Assembly (NCBI GenBank): GCA_001799475.1
Contig: MGTN01000168.1
Span: 7,126 to 16,770, forward strand
Direction of reading: 5' to 3'
From: Desulfovibrionales bacterium GWA2_65_9
GTDB taxonomy: Bacteria; Desulfobacterota; Desulfovibrionia; Desulfovibrionales; Desulfovibrionaceae
Length of the DNA stretch: 9,645 nt
The position numbers were made by a program, and so were the translations under genes. The notes below the pieces were generated by a model. It did no database searches. It was not told where the DNA came from and saw only the letters and a list, made by a program, of their open reading frames with translations. Shown here in pieces: positions 1 through 6,691 of this stretch (position 1 is its first letter; every line of letters starts with the position of its first letter).

Positions 1-249
1 GACCTTGAGCGTGTAGCCCTTGTCCGCCAGGGCGCGCACGACGAAACGGCGCACGGAGGCGTCATCGGTCGCGAGCAGCTTGGCCTGGCCCTTGGCGTCC
101 AGCTCATAGGTCTTGAGGGTCAGGGTGTAGTCGCCCGCTGCGCGGCCGAACTCGCTTATGCCCCGCACCAGGAGATTCGGATCGCGCTGGGCGCAGCCGC
201 CCAGGGCCACCAGCGCAACGAGCGCCGCCAGGAGTACCTTCCGCTGCAT
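1..249 (-). CDS. Putative lipoprotein, N-terminal part (runs off left edge)
   Basis: This is an 83-codon 5' fragment read on the minus strand; the stop codon lies beyond the window. The N-terminus MQRKVLLAALVALVALGGC is a typical lipoprotein signal peptide: two basic residues, a hydrophobic stretch, and a lipobox LGGC with Cys19 as the predicted acylated residue. The mature part begins AQRDPNLLVRGISEF and is soluble and mixed alpha/beta in character. The start is supported by AAGGAG six bases upstream of the ATG on the minus strand. It is divergent from the gene at 446, with a 196-base gap between them. I do not recognise the family; some small lipoproteins of the DUF4136 type look broadly similar, but nothing visible confirms that. 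It is probably anchored to the inner face of the outer membrane or to the inner membrane; function unknown. Confidence 0.8.
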   Translation of the reverse strand, partial: MQRKVLLAALVALVALGGCAQRDPNLLVRGISEFGRAAGDYTLTLKTYELDAKGQAKLLATDDASVRRFVVRALADKGYTLKV

Positions 250-402
250 GTATTGCTCCTTGCCATTTGGTCTCCCACGGCGGGAGTCTTCTGCCCATGA
301 GATAGCCCATCAGCGGCCACGGGGCAAGCCCCAAGAGGCCCTCACCCGGCCCAAGGCCATCTTGCCAGCAGCCCAAGTGGAGGGTACACCTCCCCCTGCA
401 CA

Positions 403-412
403 GGACATGTCC
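403..412. promoter_or_regulatory. Perfect 10-base palindrome in the divergent gap before the TPM-like gene
   Basis: GGACATGTCC is a perfect inverted repeat lying 33 bases before the ATG at 446, in the gap between the divergent genes at 249 (minus) and 446 (plus). It is followed by TGTGCATAAAC, which could hold a weak -10 (CATAAA, 423-428), but no good -35 is visible at the right spacing. It could be an operator; a 10-base palindrome can also arise by chance. The rest of the gap (250-445) holds two short hairpins (272-286 and 321-332) without T-runs. Confidence 0.25.
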
Positions 413-445
413 ATGATGTGTGCATAAACGACCAAGAGAGGACGC

Positions 446-988
446 ATGGCCATCTTTTCCGTGCGCTCAAGCAGCATTCCGGAGCATCTGCTGCGCCTGG
501 CGGCGATCATTGTGCTGCTGGGCCTGGTGGTTGTGGGCTTCTGGAAGAACAGCGAGCGCAACATCGAGCGCATCAACGCGCGCTTCGGGCTCTCCGACGA
601 GACCAAGACCTTGTCTCAGGTCGAGCAGGAGCAGGTCCAGGCCTTCATCACGGCCATGCGCAAGACCTACGGCATCGAGGCCCGGGTGCAGGTGCGCCAG
701 GGCGCGCTGGAACCGCCCGAGCAGGATGGCAAGACCCTGTACCTGGGCCTGAGCCTGGACGGACAGTTCGCCGTGGTCGTGCTGCCGCCGCTCGTGGAGC
801 GCGCCCTGGGCGCGGACTTCGCCCGCAGCCTCGCCGACGAGCATTTCCCCTTCCACTTCGGACCCGGCAAGAGCTGGCGCAAGGGCCTGATCCTGGCCCT
901 GGACCTCATCCAGGGCCGCCTGGCGGCACTGAGCGGCCCGCAAGAGCCCGCACTCCACCCCAACGCAACACAAAAGGACCATCCGTGA
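446..988 (+). CDS. Membrane-anchored protein with probable TPM-like domain
   Basis: A 180-residue protein with one predicted N-terminal membrane segment at about residues 16-36 (LLRLAAIIVLLGLVVVGFW region), followed by a charged stretch and a soluble domain of about 130 residues. The soluble part has the pattern of the TPM (TLP18.3/Psb32/MOLO-1) fold: a helix followed by a strand (QAFITAMRKTYGIEARVQV), a central LYLGLSLDGQFAVVVLPP hairpin, then a C-terminal LADEHFPFHFGPGKSWRKGLILALDLI segment resembling the end of TPM domains. This assignment is by eye only. TPM proteins are variously linked to phosphatase activity or membrane-protein turnover; no catalytic residue can be assigned here. The start is chosen from AGAGAGGA just before the ATG. 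The last four bases overlap rnhA, so the two are probably translationally coupled. Confidence 0.8.
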   Translation: MAIFSVRSSSIPEHLLRLAAIIVLLGLVVVGFWKNSERNIERINARFGLSDETKTLSQVEQEQVQAFITAMRKTYGIEARVQVRQGALEPPEQDGKTLYLGLSLDGQFAVVVLPPLVERALGADFARSLADEHFPFHFGPGKSWRKGLILALDLIQGRLAALSGPQEPALHPNATQKDHP

Positions 989-1455
989 GCGAACTGCCCC
1001 CCGTGACCCTCTACACCGACGGCTCCTGCCTGGGCAATCCCGGCCCCGGCGGATACGCCGCCATACTCGTCTGCGGCGAGCACCGCATGGAGCTGGCCCA
1101 GGGCTTCTCCGGCACCACCAACAACCGCATGGAGCTCATGGGCGTCATCAAGGGCCTGGAGGCCTTGAAGCAGCAGAGCATGGTCGAGATCTTCACCGAC
1201 TCGCAGTACGTGATGAAGGCCTTCACCGACCGCTGGCTGGTGGGCTGGCAGAAGAACGGCTGGAAGACCGCAGCCAAGCAGCCCGTGAAGAATCAGGATC
1301 TGTGGAAGCAGCTGCTGCCGCTCATAGGTGCCCACAAGGTCACCTGGCGCTGGGTGCGCGGCCACAGCGGACACCCGGAGAACGAGCGTTGCGATGTCCT
1401 GGCGCGCAGCGCGGCATCCAGCCGCAACCTGCAAAGGGACGAGGGCGCGGCCTAG
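985..1455 (+). CDS. rnhA: Ribonuclease HI
   Basis: A 156-residue protein, the usual size for bacterial RNase HI, which hydrolyses the RNA strand of RNA-DNA hybrids (R-loops, primers) in the cytoplasm. The family hallmarks are present: YTDGSCLGNPGPGG near the N-terminus with Asp12, TTNNRMEL with Glu50, FTDSQYV with Asp72, and WVRGHSGHPENERCD with His127 and Asp137. These match the DEDD catalytic carboxylates and the catalytic histidine. The basic handle region (WLVGWQKNGWKTAAKQPVKN) is also present, as in the E. coli enzyme. Translation starts at GTG 985, overlapping the upstream TGA as GTGA, with AAAAGGA six bases upstream. The open frame continues further upstream through the previous gene, but only this start gives a normal-length protein with a ribosome binding site. 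Confidence 0.97.
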   Translation: MSELPPVTLYTDGSCLGNPGPGGYAAILVCGEHRMELAQGFSGTTNNRMELMGVIKGLEALKQQSMVEIFTDSQYVMKAFTDRWLVGWQKNGWKTAAKQPVKNQDLWKQLLPLIGAHKVTWRWVRGHSGHPENERCDVLARSAASSRNLQRDEGAA

Positions 1456-1484
1456 TCCGCCGAGACCCCTCCCTGGCCCCATCA

Positions 1485-1503
1485 GCCGACGCGAGTTGTC
1501 GGC
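1485..1503 (+). other. Small hairpin between rnhA and the methyltransferase gene
   Basis: GCCGAC (1485-1490) and GTCGGC (1498-1503) form a perfect six-base stem with a seven-base loop in the 67-base gap. No T-run follows, so it is not a convincing intrinsic terminator. It may be a processing or stability element, or chance in GC-rich DNA. The ribosome binding site of the next gene starts about 10 bases further on. Confidence 0.3.
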
Positions 1504-1522
1504 CAAAGCGATAGAGGGAACA

Positions 1523-2101
1523 ATGAACGACGCAGACAAATCGATGCCGGGAGGCGACCGGGTCTGTCCGGCAGGGCGGGCCGGGTGGCTGTCCACCTCC
1601 TTGCGCAGGATGCTGGGCCAGAACCCCGAAACCATCCTCCGGGGCCTGATCGGGCCAGGGGAAACCGTGGTGGACATCGGCTGCGGGCCTGGCTTCTTCA
1701 CCCTGCCCCTGGCCCGCATGGTCGGCGAAAAAGGCTGCGTCGTCGCCGTGGACCTTCAGGAGGCGATGCTGGAGAAGATGCGCCTGCGCGCAGCGGCAGC
1801 AGGCCTGTTGCCGCGCATCCGGCCGCAGCTGTGCACGCCCATGTCGCTCGGCTTCGGCGGTCCTGCGGACTTCGCCCTGGCCTTCTACATGGTGCACGAG
1901 GTGCCTGACGTTGTGCGGTTCATGGACGAAATACACGGACTGCTCAAGGAGCGGGGACGGTTGCTGCTGGTCGAGCCAAAATTTCACGTCCGTGCCGCGA
2001 AGTTCTGGAAAACCGTGGAGATCACCTGGAAGGCCGGATTCACTCTGCTCTCCGAGCCGAGGATAACGCTCAGCCGGGCGGTGCTATTCGAACGTGTCTG
2101 A
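1523..2101 (+). CDS. Class I SAM-dependent methyltransferase
   Basis: A 192-residue cytosolic protein. The S-adenosylmethionine site is clear: motif I VVDIGCGPGFFT at residues 49-60 (Asp51, Gly53, Gly55, Gly57), then the acidic end of strand 2 in VVAVDLQEAML (Asp77), and a post-motif segment DFALAFYMVHEVPD followed by LLKERGRLLLVEPK. The N-terminal CPAGRAGWLSTSLRRMLGQNPETIL resembles a family of small bacterial methyltransferases with an N-terminal Cys-Pro and an xxRxxxxNPExxL element, often annotated loosely as menaquinone- or arsenite-methyltransferase-like. The substrate cannot be told from sequence. The start ATG is preceded by GAGGGA. It lies 67 bases after rnhA on the same strand and converges with the flavoprotein gene at 2182. 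The 80-base convergent gap (2102-2181) contains no clear terminator with a T-run. Confidence 0.9.
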   Translation: MNDADKSMPGGDRVCPAGRAGWLSTSLRRMLGQNPETILRGLIGPGETVVDIGCGPGFFTLPLARMVGEKGCVVAVDLQEAMLEKMRLRAAAAGLLPRIRPQLCTPMSLGFGGPADFALAFYMVHEVPDVVRFMDEIHGLLKERGRLLLVEPKFHVRAAKFWKTVEITWKAGFTLLSEPRITLSRAVLFERV

Positions 2102-2181
2102 CCACGCCCGGCCTGCTGCCGCTTCCCCAAATGCTCCCGGTAGCGGTGGTCCGCAACGGAAGGGCTGACGAGCGGACGCTC

Positions 2182-3387
2182 TCACTCCCCCACGCCCTGC
2201 CCCCACTCCCAGGTCTTGCGCTGCAGGAGCTTGAACGAGCGCCTGCCGTGGACCATCTCGGCCAGGGCCGCCGGGCTGCTTTGGACAAAGCCCCGGATGG
2301 GCCCGGCGCCGATGTTCTGCATGGCCCAGAAGAGCAGCCAGCGCAGCCGGTTTGACCAGACCAGCTCCGGGCGCACCGTGCGCGCGAGCAGCCGCCCGTA
2401 TTCCACGGCTGCGGCGGCCTGGCCGTTTTTCAGCCCGCAGAGCACGCCTGAGGCCGCATGCGCGCCCGTGGCCAGGGCGTAGAAGATGCCCTCGCCAAAG
2501 AGCGGCTCCACAAAGCCCCCGGCGTCCCCGGCCAGCAGCAGCCGCCCGCTTGCCGGCCGCGTAAGCGCGTTCCCGTAGGGCAGCGGATGCCCGTGCAGGG
2601 CCACGCCCTCAGGCTCGGCCACGCCCAGCAGGCGCAGGAACTCCAGAAAGATCGCCCCGAAATCGCGGCCGTCGCGCTTGCCACGCCTGAGCCCGCAGAT
2701 GCCCACCTTGGGCCCGTTTGGCCCGGGAAACACCCAGCCGTAGCCCGCACTGGGCGAGCCCACGTGCAGCTCCGGCACCAGAACCGGGCGCGGGAATTGC
2801 CCCGGCCCCTGGCCCACGGGCAGCTCCACCTCGATGGCTGCGGCCAGGTTGCGGCGCCACTCGGCACGGTCGTAGCCGCCCGAAATGTCGGAACCAAGCG
2901 CCCGGCGGGTCACGGAGTTGGCCCCGTCCGCGCCGATGACAAAACGCCCGCACAGCTCTTCGCCGCCGCGCAGGCGCACCAGGCCCGTGGCCGCATCGCA
3001 CTGCTCGACAATCCGGCCCGGCAGGTACTCGGCCCCGCGCGCCACGGCCACGCTGGTGAGGAGCGCGTCAAAGGCCGGGCGGTCCACGAAGCGAAACGGC
3101 TCGGCAGCGGTTCCGCGCAGAAGCTCGCGGCCCTGGTGCAGGAACAGGTACTGCGGGGTCTGGTGGAACAGGCCGCCGCCCTTGGCCAGCTCGGCCAGCC
3201 CAAGGCCGAAGATGCGCCCGAGGGCCTCCACGCTCTTGGCCGTGAGCAGGCCGCCGCAGAGCTTGGGCCGCGGGTGCTCCGCGCGGTCGATGAGCCCCAC
3301 GCGCAGGCCTTGCCCGGCCAGCACCGCCGCCGCGGCCGCGCCCGCCGGGCCAGCACCCACCACCAAAACATCATAGCTCTTGACCAC
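2182..3387 (-). CDS. FAD-dependent geranylgeranyl reductase family protein
   Basis: A 401-residue flavoprotein of the p-hydroxybenzoate-hydroxylase-like superfamily. The N-terminal Rossmann motif is VLVVGAGPAGAAAAAVLAGQ (Gly11, Gly13, Gly16), with Asp34 ending the second strand. It is followed by the PKLCGGLL element (Cys44-Gly45-Gly46) typical of geranylgeranyl reductases. The middle holds VIGADGANS, and residues 286-300 hold the second FAD motif AGDAGGFVEPLFGEG (Asp288). Family members saturate isoprenoid chains of archaeal lipids, chlorophyll or menaquinones. In a Desulfovibrio-like organism, partial saturation of the menaquinone tail is a reasonable guess, but it is inference. Translation starts at GTG 3387 with GGAGGGG upstream on the minus strand. 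It is divergent from the HAD gene and convergent with the methyltransferase. Confidence 0.92.
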   Translation of the reverse strand: MVKSYDVLVVGAGPAGAAAAAVLAGQGLRVGLIDRAEHPRPKLCGGLLTAKSVEALGRIFGLGLAELAKGGGLFHQTPQYLFLHQGRELLRGTAAEPFRFVDRPAFDALLTSVAVARGAEYLPGRIVEQCDAATGLVRLRGGEELCGRFVIGADGANSVTRRALGSDISGGYDRAEWRRNLAAAIEVELPVGQGPGQFPRPVLVPELHVGSPSAGYGWVFPGPNGPKVGICGLRRGKRDGRDFGAIFLEFLRLLGVAEPEGVALHGHPLPYGNALTRPASGRLLLAGDAGGFVEPLFGEGIFYALATGAHAASGVLCGLKNGQAAAAVEYGRLLARTVRPELVWSNRLRWLLFWAMQNIGAGPIRGFVQSSPAALAEMVHGRRSFKLLQRKTWEWGQGVGE

Positions 3388-3477
3388 AGCCCCTCCGCAA
3401 TACTACTTGACCACGGCCCGTGTAACGCGCTCCCGCTCTTCGGGCAAGACGCAGTTGCCGAACCAAGTTGAGGAACC
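3388..3477. promoter_or_regulatory. Divergent intergenic region between flavoprotein and HAD genes
   Basis: This 90-base gap must hold the promoter of the minus-strand flavoprotein gene and probably that of the plus-strand HAD gene. TTGACC (3407-3412, plus) resembles a -35, but no good -10 lies 16-18 bases downstream. On the minus strand, TTGCCC followed 17 bases later by TACACG is a weak candidate. An inverted repeat CACGG-c-CCGTG (3412-3422) lies near the middle and could be an operator. All of these calls are weak. Confidence 0.35.
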
Positions 3478-4164
3478 ATGCCCGCAAAGAATGCCCCCCG
3501 GTTTGAAGCCATCCTCTTTGATTTCGACGGCACCCTGGCCAGCCTGCACATCGACTTCACCCGCCTGCGCCGGAAGATCACCGCCCTGGCCGAGCCCTTC
3601 CTGGGCGAAGAGCCGGAGGCCTCCACGCTGCCCGTGCTGGAGTGGCTGGACGAGCTGGCGGAGGAGATCCGCGGGTTCGACCACGCCCTGGGCCAGGAGT
3701 TCCACTGCCGGGGTCGGCTGGTCATCCAGGCCACGGAGCTCGACGCCGCGCGCGAGGCCACGCTCTTCCCCTTCACCCGGCCCATGCTCTCCGAACTGCG
3801 CGCAAGCGGCATCAAGACCGGCATCCTCACGCGCAACTCCACCGCGGCCGTGAAGGTGGTCTTCCCGGACGTGGCGGCCTGCTGCGACTGCTTCATGGCC
3901 CGCGAGGACGCGCCCAAGGTCAAGCCCGACCCGGCCCACGCCCTGGCCGTGCTCGAACGCCTGGGCGTGGCCCCGGGGCGCGCCCTGCTCGTGGGCGACC
4001 ACCCGCTGGACATCCAGGCCGCGCGCAGCGCCGGGCTCACCTCGGCCGCCGTGGTAAGTGGACACTCGCAGCACGAGGCGCTCTCCGCAGCCGGTCCGGA
4101 TTACCTGGCCGCAGACTGCATGGAGCTGCTTGAGATGCTTCGCAAACGGTTGTTGTTGCCCTGA
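3478..4164 (+). CDS. HAD-superfamily hydrolase, phosphoglycolate-phosphatase-like
   Basis: A 228-residue cytosolic phosphatase-type protein. The four HAD motifs are present: motif I FDFDGTL with nucleophile Asp15 and acid/base Asp17; motif II ILTRNST with Thr118; motif III lysine in KVKPDP (Lys149); motif IV LVGDHPLDIQAA with Asp174 and Asp178. Residues about 21-95 form a helical C1-type cap, as in the Gph/PGP and beta-phosphoglucomutase branch. Its size and the KPDPxxxL and GDxxxDxxxAxxAG patterns fit phosphoglycolate phosphatase or a related sugar- or nucleotide-phosphate phosphatase; the substrate is not predictable. The start ATG is preceded by TTGAGGAACC. It ends 43 bases before the first HD-GYP gene and may be co-transcribed with it, although a candidate promoter overlaps its last codons. 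Confidence 0.92.
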   Translation: MPAKNAPRFEAILFDFDGTLASLHIDFTRLRRKITALAEPFLGEEPEASTLPVLEWLDELAEEIRGFDHALGQEFHCRGRLVIQATELDAAREATLFPFTRPMLSELRASGIKTGILTRNSTAAVKVVFPDVAACCDCFMAREDAPKVKPDPAHALAVLERLGVAPGRALLVGDHPLDIQAARSAGLTSAAVVSGHSQHEALSAAGPDYLAADCMELLEMLRKRLLLP

Positions 4165-4184
4165 CCCCAAGAACAGCCTATGCT
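4156..4184 (+). promoter_or_regulatory. Candidate sigma70-type promoter for the first HD-GYP gene
   Basis: TTGCCC (4156-4161), a 17-base spacer and TATGCT (4179-4184), with 23 bases from the -10 to the ATG at 4208. The -35 lies in the last codons of the HAD gene. The same TTGCnC-N17 arrangement precedes copies 2 and 3 of the paralog set, which raises its credibility. It lacks the AATACGTATT palindrome found at the other two. Confidence 0.4.
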
Positions 4185-4207
4185 GCCCAAAACAGGCGGC
4201 GTCCCTC

Positions 4208-5371
4208 ATGCAGCAGCGTATCAAGCGACACGAGCTGAAGCCCGGCATGTTCGTGGTCAGCCACGGCCAGGGCACCTTTGCCAGCCCCGTGGTCCAGGTC
4301 GAAAGGCCCCTGCTCACGCAAGCGCAGATCGACGAATGCGTCCCCAAGGATGTGGACGACGTGCTCATCGACACCAGCCTCCAGATCGCCCTGCCCGGCC
4401 AGGCGCGGCCGGTCGGCGTGCTCATCACCACCGGCCTGGGCGAGGAGCTGCCCATCGCCAAGCGGCTGTATTCCGACGCCCTGGTCCACGTGAAGAGCTT
4501 TGTCGATGACGTGCGCCGAGGCACGGACATCGACTACCGCAAGGCCACGCCTTTGGTGGAGAGCTTCATCGACAGCGTGTTCCGCAACGAGGCCGCCGCC
4601 GTGACCCTGTTCAAGCTGCGCGGCTTCGACGAATACACCTACACCCACTCCATCAACGTGAGCATCCTGGCCGTGCTTCTGGGCAAGCACCTGGGCCTGG
4701 ACAAGCCCACCCTGCTCAAGCTGGGGCTGGCGGGCATGTATCACGACGTGGGCAAGGCGAAGATCCCGGAGAGCATCCTGAACAAGCCCGGCAAGCTCAC
4801 CGGGGGCGAGTTCCAGGCCATGAAGGCCCACCCGCTGGAAGGCTACAAGATCATGCAGAAGCAGGTGGACCTGGACCCGGAGATCCTGCGCGCCGTGGTC
4901 GAGCACCACGAGCGCCACGACGGCTCCGGCTACCCGCGCGGCCTGATGAGCGAAGATATCGGCCGGTTCTCGCGCATCATCAGCGTGGTCGACGTGTACG
5001 ACGCGCTCACCAGCAGGCGCGTGTACAAGGACGCCATGGCCCCGGCCAAGGCCCTGGGCATGATGTACCAGTGGCGCGACAAGGACTTTCCCCCCAACGC
5101 CATCGAGAACTTTATCCGCTGCGTCGGCGTGTTCCCGGTGGGCAGCTTCGTGCGCCTTTCCGGCGGCGAGTACGGCGTCGTGACCAGCACCAGCGCCAAG
5201 CGTCCCACCAGGCCGGAGGTCAAGGTCATCCTGGACGCCGATATGCGCCAGCAGCAGCCGCGCGTGCTTGACCTGGAGGCCCTGAAGGGCACGCCCCAGG
5301 CCCAGGACATCGACGAGGTGCTGAACCCCGCCGACTACAAGATCGACCTGGAGCGCTTCTTCAACGCCTGA
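4208..5371 (+). CDS. HD-GYP domain protein, tandem copy 1 (predicted c-di-GMP phosphodiesterase)
   Basis: A 387-residue soluble protein with no signal peptide or membrane segment. The N-terminal part (residues about 1-120, beginning RIKRHELKPGMFVV) fits DUF3391. The HD-GYP domain (about 125-300) has predicted metal ligands His147 (YTYTHSINV), His179-Asp180 (HDVGK), His208, His233-His234 and Asp262, and the signature HHERHDGSGYP at 233-243. The C-terminal segment (302-387, with GVFPVGSFVRLSGGEYGVV) is a conserved, apparently beta-rich tail. The family hydrolyses cyclic-di-GMP to pGpG and/or GMP; the intact signature suggests an active enzyme. The residue four before His147 is Tyr143, not the Glu reported in trinuclear-metal members, so a two-metal site is more likely (inference). 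The ATG is chosen because it aligns exactly with both paralogs; AGGCGG lies eight bases upstream. In-frame codons further upstream lie in the HAD gene. Confidence 0.95.
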   Translation: MQQRIKRHELKPGMFVVSHGQGTFASPVVQVERPLLTQAQIDECVPKDVDDVLIDTSLQIALPGQARPVGVLITTGLGEELPIAKRLYSDALVHVKSFVDDVRRGTDIDYRKATPLVESFIDSVFRNEAAAVTLFKLRGFDEYTYTHSINVSILAVLLGKHLGLDKPTLLKLGLAGMYHDVGKAKIPESILNKPGKLTGGEFQAMKAHPLEGYKIMQKQVDLDPEILRAVVEHHERHDGSGYPRGLMSEDIGRFSRIISVVDVYDALTSRRVYKDAMAPAKALGMMYQWRDKDFPPNAIENFIRCVGVFPVGSFVRLSGGEYGVVTSTSAKRPTRPEVKVILDADMRQQQPRVLDLEALKGTPQAQDIDEVLNPADYKIDLERFFNA

Positions 5372-5400
5372 GCCCCCCAAGATATGACCTTCGCGTTGAG

Positions 5401-5419
5401 GCCTGCCCGCGCCACAGGC
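5401..5419 (+). terminator. Weak hairpin after HD-GYP copy 1
   Basis: GCCTG (5401-5405) and CAGGC (5415-5419) form a five-base stem with a nine-base loop, followed by ATTTCTGT. The stem is short and the T-run poor, so this could at best be a weak terminator separating copy 1 from the candidate promoter of copy 2. Confidence 0.25.
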
Positions 5420-5436
5420 ATTTCTGTATCACATCC

Positions 5437-5455
5437 TCAAAATACGTATTGCACT
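5437..5455. promoter_or_regulatory. Shared palindromic box upstream of HD-GYP copy 2
   Basis: TCAAAATACGTATTGCACT is identical to 6757-6775 upstream of copy 3. Its core AATACGTATT (5441-5450) is a perfect 10-base palindrome and is strikingly AT-rich against the GC-rich surroundings. The box ends 40 bases before the start codon, and its right half supplies the TT of the candidate -35 TTGCAC. The flanking bases are not conserved between the two sites, as expected for a binding site under selection. The regulator is unknown. Confidence 0.6.
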
Positions 5456-5477
5456 TTGCGCGTACCGGGAACATGTT
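5449..5477 (+). promoter_or_regulatory. Candidate promoter of HD-GYP copy 2
   Basis: TTGCAC (5449-5454), a 17-base spacer and CATGTT (5472-5477), which matches TATAAT at only three of six positions. The implied leader is very short (about 12 bases), with GGAGG at 5485-5489 as ribosome binding site. The geometry is the same as upstream of copy 3, where the -10 is better. Confidence 0.35.
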
Positions 5478-5478
5478 C
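5469..5478. promoter_or_regulatory. Second perfect palindrome, overlapping the candidate -10 of copy 2
   Basis: GAACATGTTC is a perfect 10-base inverted repeat 17 bases before the ATG of copy 2. It shares the ACATGT core with GGACATGTCC at 403-412 but is absent upstream of copies 1 and 3. It superficially resembles a Gram-positive LexA box, but the spacing between half-sites is two bases rather than four. Confidence 0.3.
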
Positions 5479-5495
5479 TCCCCCGGAGGCAGCGC

Positions 5496-6659
5496 ATGTT
5501 TCAATGCATCAAGCGTAGCGAACTCAAGCCCGGCATGTTTGTCGTCAGCTATGGACTCGGCACCTTCGACAGCCCCATCGTCCGGGTTGGCGCGCACGTC
5601 TTGAATCGGTCTGAAATCAACGCGCTCATTGAGGATGACGCCGAGCAGGTGCTCATCGACACGAGCCACGCCGTGGCTTCGCGGCCCGGAGAGCACTGCG
5701 GGGCGGCGCCGGTCACAACCAGCCTGGCCGAGGAGCTGCTCATCGCCAGGCAGCTCTATTCCGAGGCCGTCAGTTATGTAAAACAATTCATGGGCGACGT
5801 GCGGCGCGGCACGGACATCGACTGCAGCAAGGCCATGCCCCTGATGGAGCGCTTCGTCCAGAGCGTGTTCCGCAACGACACCGCCGCCAAGACCCTGCTC
5901 AAGCTGCGCTGTTACGACGAGTATACCTACACCCACTCCATCAACGTCAGCGTCCTGGCCGTGCTTCTGGGCAAGCAGCTGGGCCTGGCCCGGTCCAAGC
6001 TGCTCATGCTGGGGCTGGCTGGGCTGATGCATGACACGGGCAAGGCGCGCATCCCGGAAAAGATCCTGAACAAGCCCGGCAAGCTCACCAAGAGCGAGTT
6101 TCTGGCCGTGCAGGTCCACCCGCTGGAGAGCTACAACATCCTGCGCCGGCAACGCGATGTGCCGCCCGAGGTGCTGCGCGCCGTGCTGGAGCACCACGAA
6201 CGCCACGACGGCTCCGGGTATCCGCGCGGGCTCAAGGGCGAGGCCATCTCCAGGTTCTCGCGCATCATCGTCGTGGCCGACGTGTACGACGCGCTCACAA
6301 GCCATCGGACCTACAAGGAGGCCATGGCCCCGGCCAAGGCCCTGAGCCTGATGTTCCAATGCCGCGGCAGGCAGTACGACCCGGAGGATATCGACCATTT
6401 CGTCCGCTGCCTCGGCGTGTTCCCGGTGGGCAGCTTCGTGCGCCTTTCCGGCGGCGAGTTCGGCATCGTGACCAGCACCAACGCCGTGCGCCCCACCAAG
6501 CCGCAGATCAAGGTCATCCTGGACGCCAGGATGCGCCCGCAGCTGCCGCGCGTGCTCGACCTGGAGGCCCTGGAAGGCACGCCCTTGGGCCAGGACATCG
6601 CCGAGGTGCTGAACCCCGCCGACCACAAGATCGACCTGGAGCGTTTCCTGGGCGCCTAG
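5496..6659 (+). CDS. HD-GYP domain protein, tandem copy 2 (predicted c-di-GMP phosphodiesterase)
   Basis: A 387-residue cytosolic paralog of copy 1, collinear with it without gaps, so ligand numbering is the same: His147, His179-Asp180 (MHDTGK), His208, His233-His234, GYP at 241-243, Asp262. The N-terminal CIKRSELKPGMFVVSYGLGTF fits DUF3391. It differs from the other two in residues 131-164 (AKTLLKLRCYDEYTYTHS, with Cys139 replacing Gly) and in HDTGK instead of HDVGK, and looks the most diverged of the three. Catalytic residues appear intact, so I expect activity on cyclic-di-GMP. The start ATG has GGAGG six bases upstream and aligns with its paralogs. Its own promoter region lies in the 124-base gap after copy 1, with the shared palindromic box, so it is probably regulated separately from copy 1. 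Confidence 0.95.
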   Translation: MFQCIKRSELKPGMFVVSYGLGTFDSPIVRVGAHVLNRSEINALIEDDAEQVLIDTSHAVASRPGEHCGAAPVTTSLAEELLIARQLYSEAVSYVKQFMGDVRRGTDIDCSKAMPLMERFVQSVFRNDTAAKTLLKLRCYDEYTYTHSINVSVLAVLLGKQLGLARSKLLMLGLAGLMHDTGKARIPEKILNKPGKLTKSEFLAVQVHPLESYNILRRQRDVPPEVLRAVLEHHERHDGSGYPRGLKGEAISRFSRIIVVADVYDALTSHRTYKEAMAPAKALSLMFQCRGRQYDPEDIDHFVRCLGVFPVGSFVRLSGGEFGIVTSTNAVRPTKPQIKVILDARMRPQLPRVLDLEALEGTPLGQDIAEVLNPADHKIDLERFLGA

Positions 6660-6691
6660 GGGCCCAGGCCCGAGAACAGGCCCCGCAGCAC

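Noticed and set aside
418..984. Open frame upstream of and continuous with rnhA, giving a 345-residue fusion
   Set aside because: The upstream part overlaps the TPM-like gene in another frame and is Arg/Pro/Gly-rich shadow sequence. RNase HI has its own GTG with a good ribosome binding site and normal length.
5449..5477. Sigma54 promoter, because TTGCA resembles the -12 element
   Set aside because: No GG pair lies at the required distance upstream (the -24 element) at either copy of the box.
5469..5478. LexA/SOS box
   Set aside because: GAAC and GTTC are separated by two bases, not the four of the Gram-positive type, and there is no SOS gene context.
5372..5495. Possible c-di-GMP riboswitch (GEMM) upstream of HD-GYP copy 2
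   Set aside because: The conserved GEMM core sequences and helices are not present, and the implied leader is far too short.
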